A stretch of 64,000 bases of DNA from Mytilus galloprovincialis (taxonomy: Eukaryota > Mollusca > Bivalvia > Mytilida > Mytilidae), in the NCBI RefSeq assembly GCF_965363235.1, contig NC_134846.1:72886724-72950723 (forward strand), read 5' to 3'. The position numbers and the translations under genes are program-made. A model generated the notes under the pieces. The model worked only from the letters and a program-made list of their open reading frames with translations, was not told the DNA's origin and did no database searches. Each line of letters opens with the position of its first letter. Position 1 is the first letter of the stretch. Below are positions 25,852 to 49,588 of the stretch, piece by piece.

Positions 25852-25853
<2 letters not shown>
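25831..25853 (-). terminator. Poly(A) signals of the ABCC gene
   Basis: On the minus strand two AATAAA hexamers occur, one at 25848-25853 overlapping the stop codon (25852-25854) and one at 25831-25836. If either is used the 3' UTR would be very short; the actual cleavage site cannot be told from sequence. Confidence 0.45.
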
Positions 25854-38096
<12,243 letters not shown>

Positions 38097-39094
38097 GGTA
38101 AGATGTACAAGTCTTGATTGCTAGTTTGTTATATGCCATGGCTAGACTTTATCAGCTTTTATAAAGGCTAAGGATTATAACAATAGAAATTCAAAATAAA
38201 CTATAAATTCCCCTTTTCCAACCGACTGACCGTGTGGGAGATACTTAAATGTATACGCGGCTATTTACATTGATCTGTTTACATTGGTGACCCTGTTCAT
38301 ACCATTTAATATTATCGATTATTAGTTAAGTATAATATGGATTCTCCATATATTAATAGACTGTGCTTACATTCTGAACTTTACAATAAGCTTATTGTTG
38401 AGATATGTCTGTGTGACGTCAGTTGGAATGAAATCAGAGAGAATACCCGTTAAATTTAGATTTGGTTCAATGAAGACTGATTTCGTTAATATATTAAATA
38501 TACATGGTCATCAAAGGTATTTGCTTATTTGTGTCGTTTTTATTCATTGTTTTTAAACGTTATTCTAGTATGATTCAACAGCATAGATAAAATAATTTCT
38601 TTTGGATTAATGTTCATACTAGCCGGTAGGTTTAAAAAAAATGGGGGGGGGGGGGGGGACTATTAACCTCGATGTTACAAAAATCAAAAAAGGAGAGGAA
38701 AACAATAAAATTGTGAGTTCAACATTAGAGACTGATTAATGTCGGAGAACTGTCCATATCATACTACTCTAACTCGCCACGGGTCACAAGTTACGAATGA
38801 ATTCACAGATAACTTGAACACCAAATACATCTTTCGTTTAAACTTAACATACCTTTTCGAGAATGGTCTCGATGGAGTCTTCATCACTTTTTTTTTAAAT
38901 ACTTGATTTTGGGCCTCTCATTTTTTTGCCGATTTCTTGACCTCGCTTAAAATTCCGTACACACGACCAAAATTTTAAGGATATAAATTGCACCAAGCGC
39001 GGCTACGGCTACAGATATCCATATTCACCCGGATTTATGTTAGCTTTACCAAGCTAAGCAAGAGTTGTGTCCCTTAGATTGTCGAACTTCCGGA
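38097..39094. other. Region upstream of the ABCC start; poly-G tract
   Basis: Would contain the promoter and 5' UTR of the ABCC gene if exon 1 is right; I see no distinctive core-promoter element. A run of 16 G lies at 38643-38658, a possible hypervariable or quadruplex-forming site. No gene recognised. Confidence 0.4.
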
Positions 39095-39173
39095 GTTCGT
39101 TTGAGTCGAACTACGTGTATCTCGAAATATTTCTCTGGTCCGGCTGACTTCGACATAACGAGAGTCGACTGTA
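39095..39173. repeat. Possible Tigger/pogo-type transposon end
   Basis: The stretch ends 'ACATAACGAGAGTCGACTG' followed by TA. Its reverse complement, 'CAGTCGACTCTCGTTATGT', looks like terminal inverted repeats of Tigger/pogo elements, which duplicate TA. Inside, 'TCGAACTTCCGGAGTTCG' is palindromic. I could not find the other end, so this may be a solo fragment. Confidence 0.35.
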
Positions 39174-39737
39174 TATGAATTGGGATACATAAACCTTAGT
39201 GTTTCAAATTAATCAAAATTCTATAAACAAAAAATTGTGAAAATATCAATGGTATTTCATGTTATTTTGTTTGATTTTTCATTCGTAATCTATGACGATG
39301 TTCTGGATTTTATAGATTTGTTATGTTTGTAAATCCTGACAACCACTTGTACGAACAGTGTATATTGATGTTTTGACTTGTTGGGATTTGTTGGAGAAGA
39401 AATCACAAAACTATAACTTTAAGGTGCTGGCCTTTTTCTCATTTTGAAACAAATACTGCTATGTAAAAATCATTGATTTAAGACCTGTGCACTGAATATC
39501 TGTCATCGATGAAGATCAAATGATGTTTAGTAGCTGCTGACCATCTTTCATTTTGTCTTTTGAGTACATAATCGTTCCACAGTTTCATAACTTGTGATTT
39601 CAGAATGAATATTATACATTCAGTAATACATTCATGATTCATAACCACAATTTTTAAACAATAATTCACATCATAGACTTTCATATCACTTCAAATGTTC
39701 CTTTTTTCTAATCATTGATAATATAAGTTTATGATAA

Positions 39738-39999
39738 AGAGAAGATTTTAATTATTTACATTCAGAGAAGATTTTATATTATTTACATTCAGAGAAGATT
39801 TTAATTATTTACATTCAGAGAAGATTTTAATTATTGACATTCAGAGAAGATTTTAGTTATTGACATTCAGAGAAGATTTTAATTATTTACATTCAGAGAA
39901 GATTTCAGTTATTTACATTCAGAGAAGATTTTAATTATTTACATTCAGAGAAGATTTTAGTTATTTACATTCAGAGAAGATTTTAATTATTTACATTCA
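39738..39999. repeat. 26-bp minisatellite, about 10 copies
   Basis: Unit 'ATTCAGAGAAGATTTTAATT' plus 'ATTTAC', 26 bp, repeated about ten times with few changes (TTAATT/TTAGTT/TCAGTT, TTTAC/TTGAC variants). Non-coding. Confidence 0.9.
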
Positions 40000-40014
40000 C
40001 ACTATGTACCATTC

Positions 40015-40260
40015 AACACGATCAAAAAGTAAAATCACAAAAATACTGAACTCTGAGAAAAATTAAAAATGGAAAGTCCCTAATCAAATGGCAAAATCAA
40101 ATGACAAAACACAATAATGGAATAGATAACAACTATCATATTCCTGACTTGGTACAGGCATTTTCTTATGTAGAAAATGGTTGCAAAACACACTTTCTGC
40201 TTCAAATATCCAATTAGAAAAGCAGCATTAAATTTACCCTGATAAACAACACCACAGACA
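40015..40260 (+). repeat. Dispersed repeat ('ATTCCTGACTTGGTACAG' family), copy 1
   Basis: Shares in order 'ACTGAACTCTGAG', 'AAAGTCCCTAATCAAAT' and 'ATTCCTGACTTGGTACAGGC' with 50805-50985, and more weakly with 41635-41775, all on the same strand. No coding capacity. Confidence 0.6.
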
Positions 40261-40429
40261 TGAATACTTACTTATCAGCAAATACAATTTCTGTTTCAAT
40301 TGTAAAGTTTAAAATAATTTATCTACCGCAAAATTGCAAACTCATAAATGTTTTCAAATTAATCAACAGTTTTCGTGAAAAAGATAAGAATTCAACATAC
40401 AGGTAACTAGAGTATTTTTTTTTTTCGTT

Positions 40430-40752
40430 GTGAGCCGCTTGAGAAGTTTAAATGTAGCCCAGTAGCCAGTACTTCGGTACTGGCATGATAATACGGATTT
40501 TTTGTTATTAAAATTTGCTGTAACAAAATGATAGAAATTATTATAAATGAAGGAATGTATCTCCGTCATGCAAAGCTCTGATTCCTTTCACGGATTTGGC
40601 TATACTTTTTGGACCTTTTGGATTATAGCTCTTCATCTTTTATATAAGCTTTGGATTTCAAATATTTTGGCCACGAGCATCACTGAAGAGACATGTATTG
40701 TCGAAACGCGCATCTGGTGCAAGAAAATTAGTACCGTTAATTTTATTAAATG
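40430..40752 (+). repeat. Dispersed SINE-like bivalve repeat
   Basis: Contains 'CCAGTACTTCGGTACTGGCA' (a hairpin), 'GAAGGAATGTATCTCC', 'TGATTCCTTTCACGG', then 'CACGAGCATCACTGAAGAG' and 'TCGAAACGCGCATCTGG', ending in an AT-rich tail near 40750. The last part is the module found in at least five other places in the window. No protein is encoded. Confidence 0.6.
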
Positions 40753-40759
40753 ACTATAA

Positions 40760-42450
40760 ATATGACCACACTGCATCATCTATGCATCAGAACCATGTAT
40801 AGTTGACACCTAACATAAACATAAAAATATAAAAAGTAACTATGATCTGTACGGTTAAGTGCTACTTTTATTTATCAACAATGGTATTTGCCTTAAACAT
40901 GTTCTCCAGTGCCAATATCACAGTTGTTTTCCATTCGTTTGATTTGTTTGAGCTTTTGATTTTGCTATTTGATAGGGTCTTTCTATTTTAGATTTTCCTT
41001 TGAGTTTGTTATTTTTGTTTCTTTAAGTTTTTATGTTTTTTCGCCGAAGTGGCCAAGGAAATGGCGATTTTAATTTTTTTCTGTGGCGAAATGTTAAGCT
41101 TGTTTGTTGTATATTTGAGCATTTTATAAAGTTTTTATTGTGATTAGCTTTTTGTGATCGAACATAATCTGAGTTTGAGATAAGAATGCCTAAGATGGAT
41201 TGTGCTCTTGGTGATAAAAATAAAGTCTTCTGTCAATTCGCAAAACTTTCATTTATTTCATCTCGCTTCACAGTACTCTTAAAGTATTTTGAAATTTGAA
41301 AAAGATGTAATGCTTTTTTAATCATTTGAAACTTTATAAAATGTCATACGGAATAATTTTGGGATGACACTTTGTCTTCACTTGAAAGTAGTTTCACGGT
41401 TTCACATCTCGACATGTTAATGCAGTTTTTATATAGAGTTATCTCGCTTCGCTTTCGTCAAACTGTTAATTCTTGAAGCTTTATTTTTTTGCTAATTTCG
41501 CGATAACAGTTATACATGAAAAGTCCACTTGGAATATCTAGTGAAAACTCGATCCAAAGGACAAACTTGTGCATGAATAAATACCATGCAACTGATACTG
41601 ATATGGATTGATACATAGATGAGGGTTCAACTTATATACGAGTTAAAAATAAAATCACAAAACAAATCCAATGAAAATTTAAAGCAGAGAGTTCCTAACT
41701 AAAATTTCTATATGATAAAATAAAAAAGCTCAAACAAATGGATAACAGCTGTCTTATTCCTGACTTGGTGGTTTAAACGACTTTTAAATTCTTCTTGCAT
41801 TATTTATGTAATGCTTTGAATTGTTAACGTAAAAGTAGTTGTTTCATAATCATTTTTGCGTTAATTTATGGTGGGTTTCTGTGTGTAGTGTCTTCATGCT
41901 TTGTAGAAGAACCCCTATGTGTCAACAGTTTAAAAAACAGAAATTTACATAGTTACTACACCAATGATATGTCATGTCAACGCAGAAGTGCTGGATAATA
42001 GAAAATGATTTAAAAATTTGATGTTCAATATCTTATTAGTTTACCTTGTGTACAAAAGCATGTTTATACGAGTCAAATTTTCTGTATGAAATTTTACTAG
42101 TTTAAAGAATGAAAGATCAGAGAAGGTTTTTAAACATTCATATAGATTTAAATAAGTATATAAAGTCAGACTTCAATTTGTGTGGTCGTTTTGCTAGATT
42201 TTATTTTAAATCTGCCAGATTCCCCTACCTATTTTATACCAATGTAGACTAGTCATGGTTATTGAACCTTATTCATTTCGAATGGTAAAGTTAATATTGT
42301 TTATTTAAATCGCTGAAGATTGTCCATGCATTTAAATATGTTAGAAAAATTACCATTTGTTGTTAATCATTTATTTCATTTATTACGTAGTACTGTATTA
42401 TATTGAAAATGAAAGAGAACAGCAGTATAGAGTTTTATTGCAGGGTTTAT
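40760..42450. other. AT-rich gene-free interval
   Basis: No gene recognised. Holds a weak copy of the 'TTATTCCTGACTTGG' dispersed repeat (41635-41775) and a short 'TCAACGCAGAAGTGCTGG' phrase near 41980 that recurs at 48543. Confidence 0.4.
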
Positions 42451-42451
42451 C

Positions 42452-42728
42452 AAGGTGGTACCTAACACCTTAACTAAAATTGATTTAGCTCGTTCAATTT
42501 TCTTAAAATTTTGACAAAGTATTTACTTTGACCCTTTAACAAAAATATAAAAAAATCAAAAAAATTGAACCAACCGTTTAATCAGAAAAATTACACTGGT
42601 TATATAGCAGTTTGACAAACACTCGTTTTGATCATTGAGAAACTTAATATTCCCTTAAGAACACAGCGTCATTTAAACGTTCTTCTGATTTTACAGAGTT
42701 ATCTCCCTGTAGTGTTAGGTACCACCTT
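42452..42728. mobile_element. 277-bp MITE with 17-bp perfect terminal inverted repeats
   Basis: Begins 'AAGGTGGTACCTAACAC' and ends with its exact reverse complement 'GTGTTAGGTACCACCTT'. The right flank gives TTAA (42727-42730) and the left has ATCA at the matching place, which suggests a piggyBac-like TTAA target, one copy mutated. No coding capacity. Confidence 0.75.
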
Positions 42729-43800
42729 AAGAATAAAAATAATGCAAATGTTAAATGTTTTTTTTGTCAGAGTGTGGAAATATTCTAAAGGAGTTTATCG
42801 CTTGTTTTTTTAACCGATTATCAATTCTGCTGATTTGATTTGAAACTATCTATAAACACACAAGGATAAAAGAACTAAATGTCACCGTTCGGCATTTAAC
42901 AATGAGCGAAAACCATACTGTGAAATCAGCTTTAAGCAATCTCCGATAATAATAAGAAATTGATCCTAAGACATTTTCAAGATTTATGGAGGAGAATGTT
43001 TATAAGAACCTTTCCGCAGCTATAGTTAAAAAAAACTTTAACATATCCCCGATTTACACAAGTCCATCTCATAGCCTTAGACAGATTGAAATAGATAATC
43101 AAAGATTTTTATCGTTACAATGAACGAACAACAGTGTAATTTTAAATCTAACTGAAATCATATCAATAATATCTTCGTAATGTTTTATTTGGCTTTGAAA
43201 CTGTTGATTTTAGAGCTACTTCGATGAGTATATTGTAGACTAAACGCTTGTCTAACGTACGCATACTTTTCCTGTTATCTATGATGAGTATACATACTTT
43301 TCCTGTAATCTATGATGAGTTAATTTATGGAAAACTTTTGTTTCTAATTGACTGCAATGAAAAACCTGCTTCACAGTTGACGATATATTTGTTCGAATTG
43401 TCGTAGCCAGAATCACGATTCTCGTGTTGACTTACACCGACTACGATACATCAGCTGACTTTTATTTTGCTATGGGACAGCACCAGTTTACTCAATTACT
43501 AGTGAGACAGGAATTACATACCCTTCAAGAGCAAAACAAATATCTTAAATGTCTTTTTGATCGGAATGAACCAAATACTTCAAAAAAGGTCCTTTTGTTT
43601 TCATTGATAATTATTTTACTTCAATTCTTAGTTTACTCCTGTTTTTCAAAAGGTTCACATTTTTTCTTGCTATTGTATTTTTTTTTGTGTATATGTTGAT
43701 TCTATCGGTGATGGTGTTTTCTATTCTTCGTCACCATTTAATGAAATATCATTTTCAAGCTTTAGCATTAGACACGTATTAGGATTTAAGATACATGTAA
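42729..43800. other. Gene-poor interval with a possible orphan exon
   Basis: A 35-bp phrase containing 'CATACTTTTCCTGT' is duplicated at 43262-43320. An open stretch at about 43376-43588 (+) preceded by 'CTGCTTCACAG' could be an exon; it includes 'ADFYFAMGQHQFTQLLVRQE' and a short coiled-coil-like tail. I could not link it to any gene, and nothing else was found. Confidence 0.3.
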
Positions 43801-43995
43801 AAGAGGGGCGAAAGATACCAGAGGGACATAGATCGAAAATCAACTGACAACGCCATGGCTAAGATTGAAAAAAAAAAACAAAAAAGGCAAATAGTTGTAC
43901 ACAAGACACAACATAGAAAACTAAAGTCTTTGCAACACGAACCCCATCAAAAACTGGGGTGATCTTGGGTGCTCCAGAAGGGTAAACAGATTCTG
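43801..43995 (-). repeat. Dispersed repeat, copy inverted to 51120-51315
   Basis: Reads 'GGCGAAAGATACCAGAGGGA', 'ACAACGCCATGGC', 'CACAAGACACAACATAGAAA', 'ACGAACCCCATCAAAAA' on the plus strand; the reverse complement recurs at 51130-51315. Non-coding; open frames within it are spurious. Confidence 0.65.
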
Positions 43996-44639
43996 CTTCA
44001 CATGTGGCACTTGTAGTGTTGCTCATGGTTATTACAAACCCGGTAAATATTACAATTCGGTAGGTCCCATTCATGAAAAGGGAAGGAGATTGTTCGATTG
44101 TATTCGATATCATCTGGGTAATGTAGGTTTAGAATTGTAATAATTTTGTACACAAGACCAATATCCTATTGTATGATGTTTTATATTTGGACAAGAATTG
44201 CACCTTCTTAAGTATCTAATTTTGTGTGGTTAGATCTTCGTATTGAAGTACTGTGATAACGTTTACAACTTTGAAAAAACAGTGATTAAAAGAACAGTTT
44301 ATAAATAAGATAATATCTTCAAGTTAGATTATTAAAGACATATACACCAATCACTACACTGTTCTTTGATGTCTCATATCACAAGCCTAGCAATCAGCAC
44401 TTCTATGTTGGCATGAATTATCATTGATTTTGACGTATTTATATATCAACTATTAATAAAACTTTGAAATGGCTGTCCGAAATACTAAGTGTTTACTACC
44501 CCATACATAGATTACTCTAGTTGATTTGGCGACATCTTTCGGATTTTTAGGTCCTAAATAAATAATATGTGACATCCAAGTCAGATGAATTCAAACAGTT
44601 GTGATACCATACTTATATGTTCTTGATGAATTGTAGCCA

Positions 44640-45306
44640 GATATGATAGAAAATTAAAGAAGTAAATAAAATTGAGAAAGGAAATGGTGAATATGTCAAA
44701 GCGACAACCACCCGACCATAGAGCAAACAACAGCCGAAGGCAACCAATGGGTCTTCAATGTAGCGAGAATTCCCGCACCCGTAGGTGTCCTTCAGCTGGC
44801 CCCTAAAATATGCATAATAGTACAGTGATAATGGACGTCATACTAAACTCCGAATTATACACAAGAAACTAAAATTTAAAATCATACAAGACTAACAAAG
44901 GCCAGAGGCTCCTGACTTGGGACAGGCGCAAAATTGCGGCGGGGTTAAACATGTTTATGAGATCTCAACCCTCCCCCTATACCTCTAGCCTATGTAGAAA
45001 AGTAAAAGAATAACAATACGCACATTAAAATTCAGTTCAAGAGAAGTCCGAGTCTGATGTCAAAAGATGTAACAAAAGAAAATAAATAAAATGACAATAA
45101 TACATAAATAACAACAGACTACTAGCAGTTAACTGACATGCCAGCTCCAGACCTCAATTAAACTGATTGAAAGATTATGTCTTCATCATATGAATATCAG
45201 GTACAATCCCTCCCGTTAGGGGTTTAGTATCATACTATCATAAAATATATGAGAAGAACATAACCCGTGTCATGCCAACAACTGTTTTTTTTAGAAATAA
45301 ATGTGT
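44640..45306 (-). mobile_element. 3' tail of the truncated reverse-transcriptase element
   Basis: Lies just downstream (in minus direction) of the RT frame. Phrases such as 'GGCTCCTGACTTGGGACAGG' (44905), 'CCGCACCCGTAGGTGTCC' and 'CTCCCGTTAGGGGTTTAGTA' are of a kind common in mussel repeats. Taken as the element's 3' non-coding part because of position and orientation; the outer end near 44640 is approximate. Confidence 0.5.
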
Positions 45307-46071
45307 TTAGTTCCGATGCAAAGACCCTATCAGTGAATCAATGTTAAAGCCAAAATATGCAATCTTTAATGACCTGACAACAGTATCGTAACTATATCCC
45401 CTTTTAATAAGTCTATTTAAAGGTTTTGTTAGTTTCTGAGGAGAATACTGACATTTTTGTGCTTTATAAAGAATATTTCCATAAAATTTTGGATGTGAAA
45501 TACCTGAACGTATAAGATGTCTGCATGTTGAGTTATATTTACGAATTATTTCCTTATACCGGTGATAAAATTTAGTAAATGTTTTGACCAGTTTGTGATA
45601 TCGAAAACCCTGGTGTAATAATTTTTCAGTAATACATAAATTTCTCTCGCTAAAATCTAATACATTGTTACATACACGAGCGAATCGTACAAGTTGAGAT
45701 ATATAAACACCATAAGATGGTGACAAGGGAACGTCACCATCTAAAAATGGATAATTAACAATAGGAAATGAAAAATCATCTCTTTTATCATAAATTTTTG
45801 TATTAAGCTTCCCGTTTATGATATAGATATCAAGATCGAGGAAAGGGCAGTGGTCATTGTTATCATTAGCTTTATTTAAAGTAAGTTCTACAGGATAAAT
45901 TTCTTTAGTATACATACTGAAGTCGTCATTATTTAGAGCCAATATATCATCCAAATATCTAAAAGTATTGTTAAATTTTTGTATCAAATGTTGTTTTGAT
46001 GGGTCTTTGCTAATTTTAGTCATAAATTGTAACTCATAACAATACAAAAACAGGTCCGCAATAAAATCCTT
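45307..46071 (-). mobile_element. Truncated reverse transcriptase (probably Penelope-like)
   Basis: An uninterrupted frame of 246 codons from Met (46047), open upstream for about eight more. It holds the C-terminal part of an RT: 'FRYLDDILALNN' with the catalytic Asp pair, then 'CPFLDLDIYIINGKLNTK', 'IYDKRDDFSFPIVNYPF', 'PSYGVYISQLVRFAR' and 'YKEIIRKYN'. This RT type is abundant in invertebrates; I assign it to Penelope-like elements with moderate confidence. The fingers and first palm motifs and any endonuclease are missing, so it is 5'-truncated, as is usual for target-primed retroelements. The absence of stops suggests a young copy. Confidence 0.65.
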
Positions 46072-46264
46072 TTACAGATCCGTTACAAACCTTAATGTTA
46101 ATGTCGATTATAATTCTAAACATGAATCTGATATATGAGAGAACTTATTTGGTGGTTCGATTGTCATTCTTATGCCTACTCATATATTACTTCCGACAAC
46201 TTCTGTCACATTCATTTTGTAAACTTGTAAATAAAATTGCATATAAGTTCAGTCATTTTATGGT

Positions 46265-46681
46265 CTAAGAGATATACTGTTTGTCACGGCTTTGTCCTTC
46301 CATAATAAACCAGTTCCTGAATTTTGATGGTAGCTGTCCTTGGGGAGGGTGTCGTTTATCTTTTACACAAGCATTTTTAATAGACTCCGCTGTAAATATC
46401 TCGGCTTTTCTAGTACTCATAAGGAAACGAATATAGCTAGACACTGTTGGTTGATTAAGGCACAATGCACTGAATTGTTTCGTTCTCGACGTTGGAGGTC
46501 TTTTTGTTCCTTGCTGTTCCTGATCCTTGTTTGGCCTTGCTTTTGGCGTATTTAACCGTTCCACTATTTTGTTGATTTCATATTTAGACTTTGTTTGAAA
46601 AGCAGGTGCTTTTTGAATAAATATCTTATATTCAGGAATATATTCTTTATTCCTATTCGACATTTTACAGTATCTATTCAA
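46265..46681 (-). CDS. Uncharacterised single-exon protein, paralog family copy 1
   Basis: 138 codons, one exon, basic. I do not recognise a characterised family. It aligns along most of its length with the products at 49589 and 57991. Shared blocks in order: 'EYIPEYKIFIQKAPAF' (residues 13-28), 'VERLNTP' (40-46), a variable hydrophilic spacer, 'LNQPTVSSYIRFLMSTRK' (75-92), and 'RHPPQGQLPSKFRNWFIMEG' (109-128). No signal peptide or membrane segment is visible. It may start at the second Met (residue 7). It lies directly upstream of, and on the same strand as, the truncated RT, which is probably accidental. Role unknown. Confidence 0.7.
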   Translation of the reverse strand: MNRYCKMSNRNKEYIPEYKIFIQKAPAFQTKSKYEINKIVERLNTPKARPNKDQEQQGTKRPPTSRTKQFSALCLNQPTVSSYIRFLMSTRKAEIFTAESIKNACVKDKRHPPQGQLPSKFRNWFIMEGQSRDKQYIS

Positions 46682-47104
46682 GTCATAAACTTTTAAAATA
46701 CAGCTGGTATTTTATATGTTTTTTTTTATATACTTCCAATTTCTTTTATATGTACTTATATAAAATAAATTATAAATTCAATTTAAAAAAATGCTAATAG
46801 AAGTCATAAAACGATTTACATACACATCATGTGGCAATCGGTGTTACAAAGCACAAATTTTACTTTACAGAATCCCATTAGAAACACGGCATGAAAACCA
46901 ATCAAAACAACATAAACTGCTCATCCTGATAATCTGAATTTTTTTTCACAGCCAGTATCATAACAGATTGTAAATGGTTATCAAAGGTACCAGGATTCTA
47001 AACTTTTGAAAAATAAATTGTGTCTTTTGAAATTTTTCAACCGATTGAGTTGTTTTATTAAAATTACATGCTGTATCAAATATGTATTATTATCATATAA
47101 CAGT

Positions 47105-47260
47105 TCATATTTACATAGATATAGGAAGATGTGGTGGGAGTGCCAATGAGACAACTCTCCATCCAAATAACAATTTATAAAAGTAAACCATTATAGGTCA
47201 ATGTACGGCCTTCAACACGGAGCCTTGGCTCATTCCGAACAAAAACCTTAAAAAGGCCCT
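47105..47260 (-). repeat. Dispersed repeat fragment
   Basis: 'GGGAGTGCCAATGAGACAAC', 'AACCATTATAGGTCAATG' and 'TACGGCCTTCAACACGGAGC' (plus-strand reading) recur inverted at 62590-62690 and 29870-29965. Non-coding. Confidence 0.6.
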
Positions 47261-47394
47261 CAACATTACAAGTGTTAGATAAATATTTAAATATAGAATG
47301 TTTTACATTAAGTTATTTAATATATTAAGGTATAGATAAAGAGTGTACGTGAAATGTATTGTTTTTTTTATTTTATTTTTTGTATAATTTTTCC

Positions 47395-48445
47395 TAGATA
47401 CCAGGATTGAAATTTTATATTTTCGCCAAACACGCGTTTCGTCTACAAAAGATTCATCAGTAACGCTGGAAGATATTATTTTTTAGAAAGGCCAAATAAA
47501 GTACGAAATTGAAGAGCATTGTAGACCAAAGATTCCTAAAAGTTTTGCCAAATACAGTTGAGGTAATCTACCCCTGAGGTTGAAAAGCCTTAGTATTTAA
47601 AAAAAATTCAAAGTTTTGTAAACAGTAAATAAAGGCAACAGTAGTATACCGTTATTCAAACCTCATAAATCCATGGACAAAAAACAAAATCGGCGTAACA
47701 AACTAAAACTGAGGGAAACGCATTAAATATAAGAGGAGAACAACGACACAACATTAAAATGTAACACATACACACAGAAACGGACTAAGCATTAGACAAA
47801 ATCCTATGAGAATAACAAATATAACATCAAAACCAAATACATGAATTTGGGATAGATAAGTACCGTGACACGTCTTATAGTAATGTGAATTCACCCTAAA
47901 AAAATAAGAGAAAACAACGACACAACGGAAACACAACGTTAAAATGTAACACACACAGAACGAACTATAATATAACAATGGCCATATTCCTGATTTGGTA
48001 CAGGACATTTTTAAAGGAAAAATGGTGGGTGAAACTGGTTTTGTGGCATTCCAAACCTCCCTCTTTTATAACCATTTGAAATATAACATTAAAATGACAA
48101 CACAACATTACAGGACTACAATATAAATAAATAGAACACAATTGACAAAGAAACACACGAAAAATTGCTAACAAAAGGCATTAAGTTTAAAATTTTTAAT
48201 ACGCCAGAAGTGCATTTTGCCCACACAAGAATTACTAGTGACACCCAGATACAAAAGTTTGAAAGCCGAAACAAGTATAAAGTTGAACAGCATCGGGGAA
48301 CAAAAGTTCAAAAAAAGTTGTGCCAAAAACGGCCAGGGTTTTCTTTAGGTACAAGAACATCCCTATTATTTAGAATAGTTTATACTTTTGCAAACAGTAA
48401 ATTTTATAAAATAACTATACAAAAGATGCACATGATAAACTGAAG
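47395..48445 (-). repeat. Dispersed repeat, two adjacent copies
   Basis: On the minus strand this matches the repeat nested at 8700-9358: 'GTAGTCCTGTAATGTTG', 'GTCCTGTACCAAATCAGG', 'CAAATTCATGTATTTGG', 'TTGTCCATGGATTTATGAGG', 'TACTACTGTTGCCTTTATTT'. The conserved module appears twice (47398-47470 and 48180-48250), so two related copies lie head-to-tail. It carries open frames of 60-90 codons with no recognisable product. Confidence 0.7.
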
Positions 48446-49588
48446 TATTAACTAATTATATTTTACAGGAAACAACCGAAATACATCACATAACCCGTCA
48501 CATAGTAAATCTATAATTATGACCATATCAATGAAAACTCATGTCAACACAGAAGTGCTGACTACTGGGCTGGTGATACCAGGCATACGTGCTTGTGGTT
48601 ATTATGTATTTGGTCCATCATTAAAAATAAATGTCTGATTTCTTTTTGATAACAACCTATCAGATTCGAGAAATAAAAACAACAAAGGAAATCATGTATG
48701 TGCTTAATTGTGAATTATATTAGTTTAGTTTAGGACTTGAATTGAAATTCCAATTGTTTTTTAAAGAGGTATCTGGATTCTAATGATTCCGAATTTGTAC
48801 TGTAGCAACTGCAACGAAATATTTATAATTCAAACTTATCCGATTCTATATAACTACCAATATAACGTTTGCTGAATATTCATTTTTATTAAATTGTATC
48901 CGCTTTACATTATTTTAAAGATAATATAACAATTTATTAAAATTCATTTTATCTTTGTTTCGCCATCTTGTATTCTTCTCAAAAAGTTTTGTGATATATG
49001 AAAAAACCCTCATATCTTGATTAATCATTGCTTAATCCCGAGAGTCCGTCATTAAGACACATGTGACAAAGAAAGAATTATACACCAAATAATTTGCTGT
49101 CTTTAAAAATCGACGAATACATAGCAGTAACCTATCCTTTAATTCATGTTTAAAGAGTTTTTCCTCATACATTTTTACTGATATAATGTTCAAATTTTGA
49201 TAATTGTTCAAGGCAAGATTGATACAATAAAATACAATACTGGTCCTTATTGGGAGATATTTTGATACAACAAGGTCATACATAATATTAAGGACATTAA
49301 TTATGAATACAAAGCAAACTTAATTATTTCGTGTAAATTGAACATTTTAACTATATGTTGAAATAAATCCTTTTAAACTGATAAAATATAAACGGGTTAT
49401 GAATCTGTACAAGAAGTGAATTGTGTTAACTATGTTGACAAATGGTTTGGAACGATCATAAATTGAATAAAAAACGTTGAAACAATGAAAGTTTTGTTTA
49501 TCCCACATTTTGTTTTAACATAAAATTAAATAAAAAAAAAAGAATTTAATTTAAAAAATTATGCAGAAAAGGGTAGTCTTATATCAAA
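48446..49588. other. AT-rich gene-free interval
   Basis: No gene seen. 48543-48600 carries 'ACAGAAGTGCTGACTACTGG', a phrase type that recurs near 41980 and 55055. It would include any promoter of the gene at 49589, but no distinctive site is visible. Confidence 0.4.

Noticed and set aside
39738-39999. Regularly repeated short units resembling a CRISPR array
   Set aside because: Units are contiguous with no unique spacers, and the DNA is animal nuclear sequence; it is a minisatellite.
46340-46555. 71-codon plus-strand frame
   Set aside because: Lies antisense within paralog copy 1, whose minus-strand frame matches its two relatives.
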